Shown here in pieces: positions 6,115 through 7,996 of a stretch of 7,996 nucleotides of DNA. The notes under the pieces are model-generated. The model searched no databases. It saw nothing but the letters and a program-made list of their open reading frames with translations, and was not told the DNA's origin. Numbering within the stretch: position 1 is the first letter of the stretch; each line of letters begins with the position of its first letter. Both the position numbers and the translations under genes were made by a program. Source of the stretch: Acidobacteriota bacterium. Its GTDB lineage: Bacteria; Acidobacteriota; Terriglobia; Acidiferrales; UBA7541. The stretch spans positions 6,480-14,475 of the forward strand of contig PKUY01000333.1 of NCBI GenBank assembly GCA_003131705.1, in the 5' to 3' direction.

Positions 6115-6336
6115 CTAGACCACGTGGGGGCGCATCGGCCCATCCAACGTCGATACGACGACCACGTGAGGACGCATTGGACCGTCCAAGGCAGCCATAA
6201 GCCCCACGTGGGGGCGCATCGGCCCATCAAGCGCCGCTGTTGCCATCACATGTGGACGCATCGGGCCGTCCAAGGCCAAAAGGGCCAGTACTGCGAATGC
6301 AATGGGTGATACCCAAGCTAACTTCATGGTTTTCAT
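6115..6336 (-). CDS. Small secreted peptide with four LDGPMRPHV repeats
   Basis: I do not recognise this 73-residue protein. Residues 1-6 are basic (two Lys), 7-21 are hydrophobic (A-W-V-S-P-I-A-F-A-V-L-A-L-L-A), and the rest is almost entirely repeat, which fits a signal peptide followed by an exported repeat region. LDGPMRPHV occurs at 22-30, 36-44, 50-58 and 64-72, an exact 14-residue (42-base) period. The five-residue linkers M-A-T-A-A, G-L-M-A-A and V-V-V-S-T are hydrophobic and end in small residues. Seven of the nine repeated codons differ between copies and all differences are silent, which argues strongly for this reading frame. Frames on the other strand give variable units. AGAGGAGA lies six bases before the ATG, an excellent ribosome site. 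It is divergent from a diguanylate cyclase. It could be a multi-copy peptide precursor, a modified peptide or an adhesive surface protein; no processing enzyme is recognised nearby. Confidence 0.8.
   Translation of the reverse strand: MKTMKLAWVSPIAFAVLALLALDGPMRPHVMATAALDGPMRPHVGLMAALDGPMRPHVVVVSTLDGPMRPHVV
6121..6273 (-). repeat. Four-copy 42-base tandem repeat inside the peptide gene
   Basis: The 27-base conserved cores lie at 6247-6273, 6205-6231, 6163-6189 and 6121-6147, separated by 15-base linkers. Copies 2 and 4 share almost all codon choices, differing only in the Leu codon. Copies 1 and 3 share GAC for Asp and CGT for Arg. The array therefore looks like a duplicated two-unit block (84 bases). 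The CAC-GTG codons in the last three copies form CACGTG, and copy 2 contains the 12-base palindrome CCCCACGTGGGG (6202-6213). Confidence 0.9.
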
Positions 6337-6341
6337 AATTT

Positions 6342-6349
6342 TCTCCTCT
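6342..6349 (-). promoter_or_regulatory. Strong ribosome binding site of the repeat-peptide gene
   Basis: The minus strand reads AGAGGAGA with the AGGAG core six bases before the ATG at 6336. It is among the best Shine-Dalgarno matches in the window, fixes the start at the first Met and suggests efficient translation. Confidence 0.8.
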
Positions 6350-6538
6350 GAGCATGGGAAGACTCTCTGCCTAGTCGAAATTAGCGGCTGGGGGGCGCGT
6401 ACGAGCGAACAACCTCGGATCGCTTAGATGACGAAGCAAGCCGAGCTTATCTAGGTAGTTAATAGATGTGCCGTTTTGAATTGAACAAGATACGTCGGGA
6501 GCTAACGAAATGGAAACTTCGCGGAATATACCTATAGA

Positions 6539-6553
6539 GATTCGTTTCGAATC
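6539..6553. promoter_or_regulatory. Perfect inverted repeat GATTCG-TTT-CGAATC upstream of the diguanylate cyclase
   Basis: Two exact six-base arms flank TTT, 32 bases before the start of the diguanylate cyclase gene and just ahead of a -10-like GATACT (6556-6561). The place suits an operator in the 249-base region shared with the divergent peptide gene. The binding protein is unknown. Confidence 0.35.
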
Positions 6554-6585
6554 GCGATACTAAAGAGAGTCAGGCGAAACACAAT

Positions 6586-7443
6586 ATGGCTGAACGTACT
6601 CCCTCTCAAGACGCTGCATCGGTCCATCCGGAGGCATTCCGCGATCACTTGCGGAAGCTCGATCAGCACCAGTGGTGGCTCTGGTCGTCGACCGTCCTCG
6701 TGCTGATCCTGCTGACGGTCGCCGTAGCATCGTTCGCGTTTCCCGCGCTGCTGAGCAGGGAGCAAACAACCTACTCCTTCTATCTCAACCAAGCCGTTCG
6801 ATCGCTGGTCGGGATCGTGCTCCTGTTTGCCGTCTACCTTGTCTATCAGCAATCGATGATTATGCGCATGCGGAATCAGTTGTCCGATCAAATCCAATCC
6901 ATTGCGAAGGTTCAGACTCTCACCGACGAAGTCTACAAACTCGCCGCGCTCGACCAACTAACGGGGCTCTACAATCGCCGTTCGGGCGAACATCGACTGG
7001 CCGAAGAAATCAGCCGCGCCGTGCGCCATCAGAGGCCGCTGACCCTGCTGCTAATTGACCTGGACGGATTGAAGCTGATCAACGACAAGATGGGCCACGC
7101 CGCGGGCGACCTCGTCCTGAAAGGTTTTGCCGAGCGTTTGCAGAAAGCCATTCGCGGTTCCGATCTCGCCGTGCGACTTGGAGGCGACGAGTTCATGGTG
7201 CTGCTGCCGGAGTGTCGCGCCGAGGAAGTCGGGCACGTGATCGGCCGCGTCGAAGGACTTGAGGTTGATTACAACGGCACCGTAATCCCCTGCCGCTTCT
7301 CGCGCGGATGGACCGATTTCAAGCCGGGCGAAACGCCTGAAGAACTGCTGAAGCGCGCCGACGAGGCTCTTTACTCGAACAAACGCGCCGGCAAGCAGAA
7401 TGCGCTGGCGCAATCAAAGCACATCCCGCAATCTGTCGTTTAG
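6586..7443 (+). CDS. Membrane-anchored diguanylate cyclase (GGDEF domain)
   Basis: The enzyme makes cyclic di-GMP from two GTP. The 285-residue protein has two membrane helices (about 33-56 and 70-88) joined by a short loop, a probable coiled-coil linker (90-118), and a C-terminal GGDEF domain (about 119-278) in the cytoplasm. Visible elements are D-Q-L-T-G-L-Y-N-R-R (123-132), the metal-binding I-D-L-D-G-L-K-L-I-N-D (157-167), the intact G-G-D-E-F (199-203) and the inhibitory I-site R-G-S-D (190-193) exactly five residues ahead. Activity and product feedback inhibition are therefore both expected. There is no PAS, GAF or EAL domain, so any signal enters through the short membrane part. The ATG at 6586 has a modest AGGCG site. 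The gene is divergent from the repeat-peptide gene, and two PilZ genes lie about 4 kb away, which may be coincidence. Confidence 0.93.
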   Translation: MAERTPSQDAASVHPEAFRDHLRKLDQHQWWLWSSTVLVLILLTVAVASFAFPALLSREQTTYSFYLNQAVRSLVGIVLLFAVYLVYQQSMIMRMRNQLSDQIQSIAKVQTLTDEVYKLAALDQLTGLYNRRSGEHRLAEEISRAVRHQRPLTLLLIDLDGLKLINDKMGHAAGDLVLKGFAERLQKAIRGSDLAVRLGGDEFMVLLPECRAEEVGHVIGRVEGLEVDYNGTVIPCRFSRGWTDFKPGETPEELLKRADEALYSNKRAGKQNALAQSKHIPQSVV

Positions 7444-7528
7444 TTTTCCTAACTCAGAAGACGATTCAAAAAGTCCCAACAATCCGGCTCAGCCCTCGCA
7501 GTCGGCTGTCTAATTTCCGCGTTTACGG

Positions 7529-7537
7529 TGTTATGAT
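7529..7537 (+). promoter_or_regulatory. Candidate extended -10 promoter element
   Basis: TG-T-TATGAT matches an extended -10 (TGn followed by five of six TATAAT bases). It lies about 45 bases upstream of the plus-strand start at 7582. No good -35 is seen at 17 bases, as is common for extended -10 promoters. Confidence 0.4.
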
Positions 7538-7581
7538 CTGGAAAGCTCCCACCCAGCCGCGGCCTCCGCGCGGGAAGCTTC

Positions 7582-7725
7582 ATGTTCGACTCGAATCAAT
7601 TCGACGAATTGGGAGAAACCGTGAAAACACCCTCAAAGTTCTGGGCTGGCGTCTCATTTTACAAGCATCTCCTGCCGGGCATTTTCGCGGCCATGATTGC
7701 CGCGGCTGCCTTCTCTGGAATGGCG
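7582..7725 (+). CDS. N-terminal fragment of a membrane-anchored protein, possibly TonB-like; interrupted near 7725
   Basis: About 48 residues make sense: a polar start M-F-D-S-N-Q-F-D-E-L-G-E-T, then V-K-T-P-S-K-F-W and a hydrophobic segment (about 28-46). The short M-F-D/E start followed by a K-T-x-S-K/R-W-type boundary and one helix recalls the N-termini of Acidobacteriota TonB-like energy transducers, but the match is loose and made from memory. The ATG at 7582 is preceded by GGGAAG. A GTG at 7621 has an even better site (GGGAG, five bases before it) and is a real alternative start. The frame stays open to the window end, but past about 7725 it is only the antisense shadow of an acetyltransferase gene. 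The true gene is therefore probably cut there. Confidence 0.4.
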
Positions 7726-7996
7726 CTCGGCGACACGCTCGAGCAGGGCGACCATCAGGGCGCCACCGAGGCCATCATTCTGGGCGGTGGGATCGACGCT
7801 GACCGGCCCGATCGCGCAGATCAGGGATCGCTCGTCGAGGAAGCTGCTGCCGAGGATGCGGCCATCGGCCTCGGCGACGACGCCATACACCTGGGGGTGG
7901 TTGATCAGGTGGCGGATGGGCTCGGCGGCGGCCTCGACGGTCGGGAAGTCGGGCGGGAAGCCGTGCCGGATCGCGATCGTCGCGAATGCCTCGAAG
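7654..7996 (-). pseudogene. GNAT-family N-acetyltransferase fragment, cut by the window edge and truncated at its C-terminus
   Basis: GNAT enzymes transfer acetyl from acetyl-CoA to amines. The minus-strand frame enters from the right edge and reads F-A-T-I-A-I-R-H-G-F-P-P-D-F-P, then H-P-Q-V-Y-G-V-V-A-E-A-D-G-R-I-L-G-S, then I-G-P-V-S-V-D-P-T-A-Q-N-D-G-L-G-G-A-L-M. This last stretch is the GNAT core with its acetyl-CoA-binding Q/R-x-x-G-x-G/A-type loop (here Q-N-D-G-L-G-G). After L-L-E-R-V-A-E the sequence turns into an unrelated polar tail and stops at 7654. The expected C-terminal part (a V-x-L-x-x-x-x-x-N-x-x-S-x-x-x-Y-x-K-x-G-F-type strand and helix) is missing. No start codon lies in the window. 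Its GC, roughly two thirds by eye, is higher than that of its neighbours. Confidence 0.8.
7715..7730. other. Probable recombination or assembly breakpoint
   Basis: Family-like sequence of the plus-strand gene stops here, and so does that of the minus-strand GNAT gene. Composition rises to GC-rich on the right. Two unrelated, oppositely oriented genes broken at one point indicate a joint between two sequences. No inverted repeats or target duplications typical of an insertion sequence are seen. Confidence 0.5.

Noticed and set aside
6121..6273. CRISPR array or DNA-level operator array (repeated CACGTG)
   Set aside because: The repeats are coding with third-position changes, the 15-base linkers are too short for spacers, and CACGTG arises from the His-Val codons CAC-GTG.
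6070..6309. Plus-strand open frame across the tandem repeat
   Set aside because: Its repeat units vary in amino acid sequence (for example GAHRPI, RTHWTV, WTHRAV), whereas the minus-strand units are identical with only silent differences, so this is a shadow.
6539..6556. tRNA T-arm-like sequence (TTTCGAATC)
   Set aside because: No acceptor, anticodon or D-arm can be fitted around it; it is better explained as a plain inverted repeat.
7600..7800. Insertion sequence at the GNAT breakpoint
   Set aside because: No transposase, terminal inverted repeats or target duplication could be seen on either side of the joint.
7533..7802. Plus-strand 89-residue open frame starting at 7533
   Set aside because: Its start overlaps the promoter-like TATGAT, it has no ribosome site, and its translation is low-complexity Arg/Gly. 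The frame from 7582 or 7621 fits better.

Overview
The window looks like a piece of a bacterial chromosome or metagenomic contig, most likely from the Acidobacteriota (Terriglobia-like). The main reason is the style of its two PilZ proteins. One carries an N-P-L-P segment followed by Y-x-Q-x-G-M-G-M-G-V-A-F; the other ends in a P-x-F-W...P-P-x-x-W tail. I associate both with that phylum from memory; no search was run. GC is moderate, and visibly higher in the last 270 bases.

Layout. (1) Positions 1-1862, minus strand: a compact NAD-biosynthesis operon, niaR-nadC-nadA. It encodes the niacin-responsive repressor, quinolinate phosphoribosyltransferase and quinolinate synthase (cut by the left edge). 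An inverted repeat just upstream of niaR is the obvious candidate autoregulatory operator. (2) 2004-2815: two convergent single-domain PilZ proteins, probable cyclic-di-GMP receptors. (3) 2816-3427: about 600 bases without a convincing gene, holding a few small hairpins. (4) 3428-4234, plus strand: an XRE-type regulator with a C-terminal domain resembling the S24/LexA fold but with Thr where the nucleophilic Ser would be expected. Its 3' end overlaps the convergent gene by 65 bases. (5) 5972-4170, minus strand: a tightly coupled three-gene unit of unknown function, made of a seven-helix membrane protein, a membrane-anchored protein and a small soluble protein. (6) 6336-6115, minus strand: a 73-residue, apparently secreted peptide with four identical copies of LDGPMRPHV on an exact 14-residue period. 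(7) 6586-7443, plus strand and divergent from the peptide gene: a membrane-anchored diguanylate cyclase with intact GGDEF and I-site motifs. (8) 7582-7996: the N-terminus of an unidentified, possibly TonB-like, protein on the plus strand runs into a GNAT acetyltransferase on the minus strand. Both lose homology at the same point, near 7725, which suggests a recombination or assembly breakpoint.

Functionally, the left third is NAD housekeeping. The rest is signalling and surface biology, with a c-di-GMP synthase and two c-di-GMP receptor-type domains. The most interesting item is the repeat peptide: seven of the nine codons in the repeated motif vary between copies, always silently, so selection acts on the peptide and not on the DNA.
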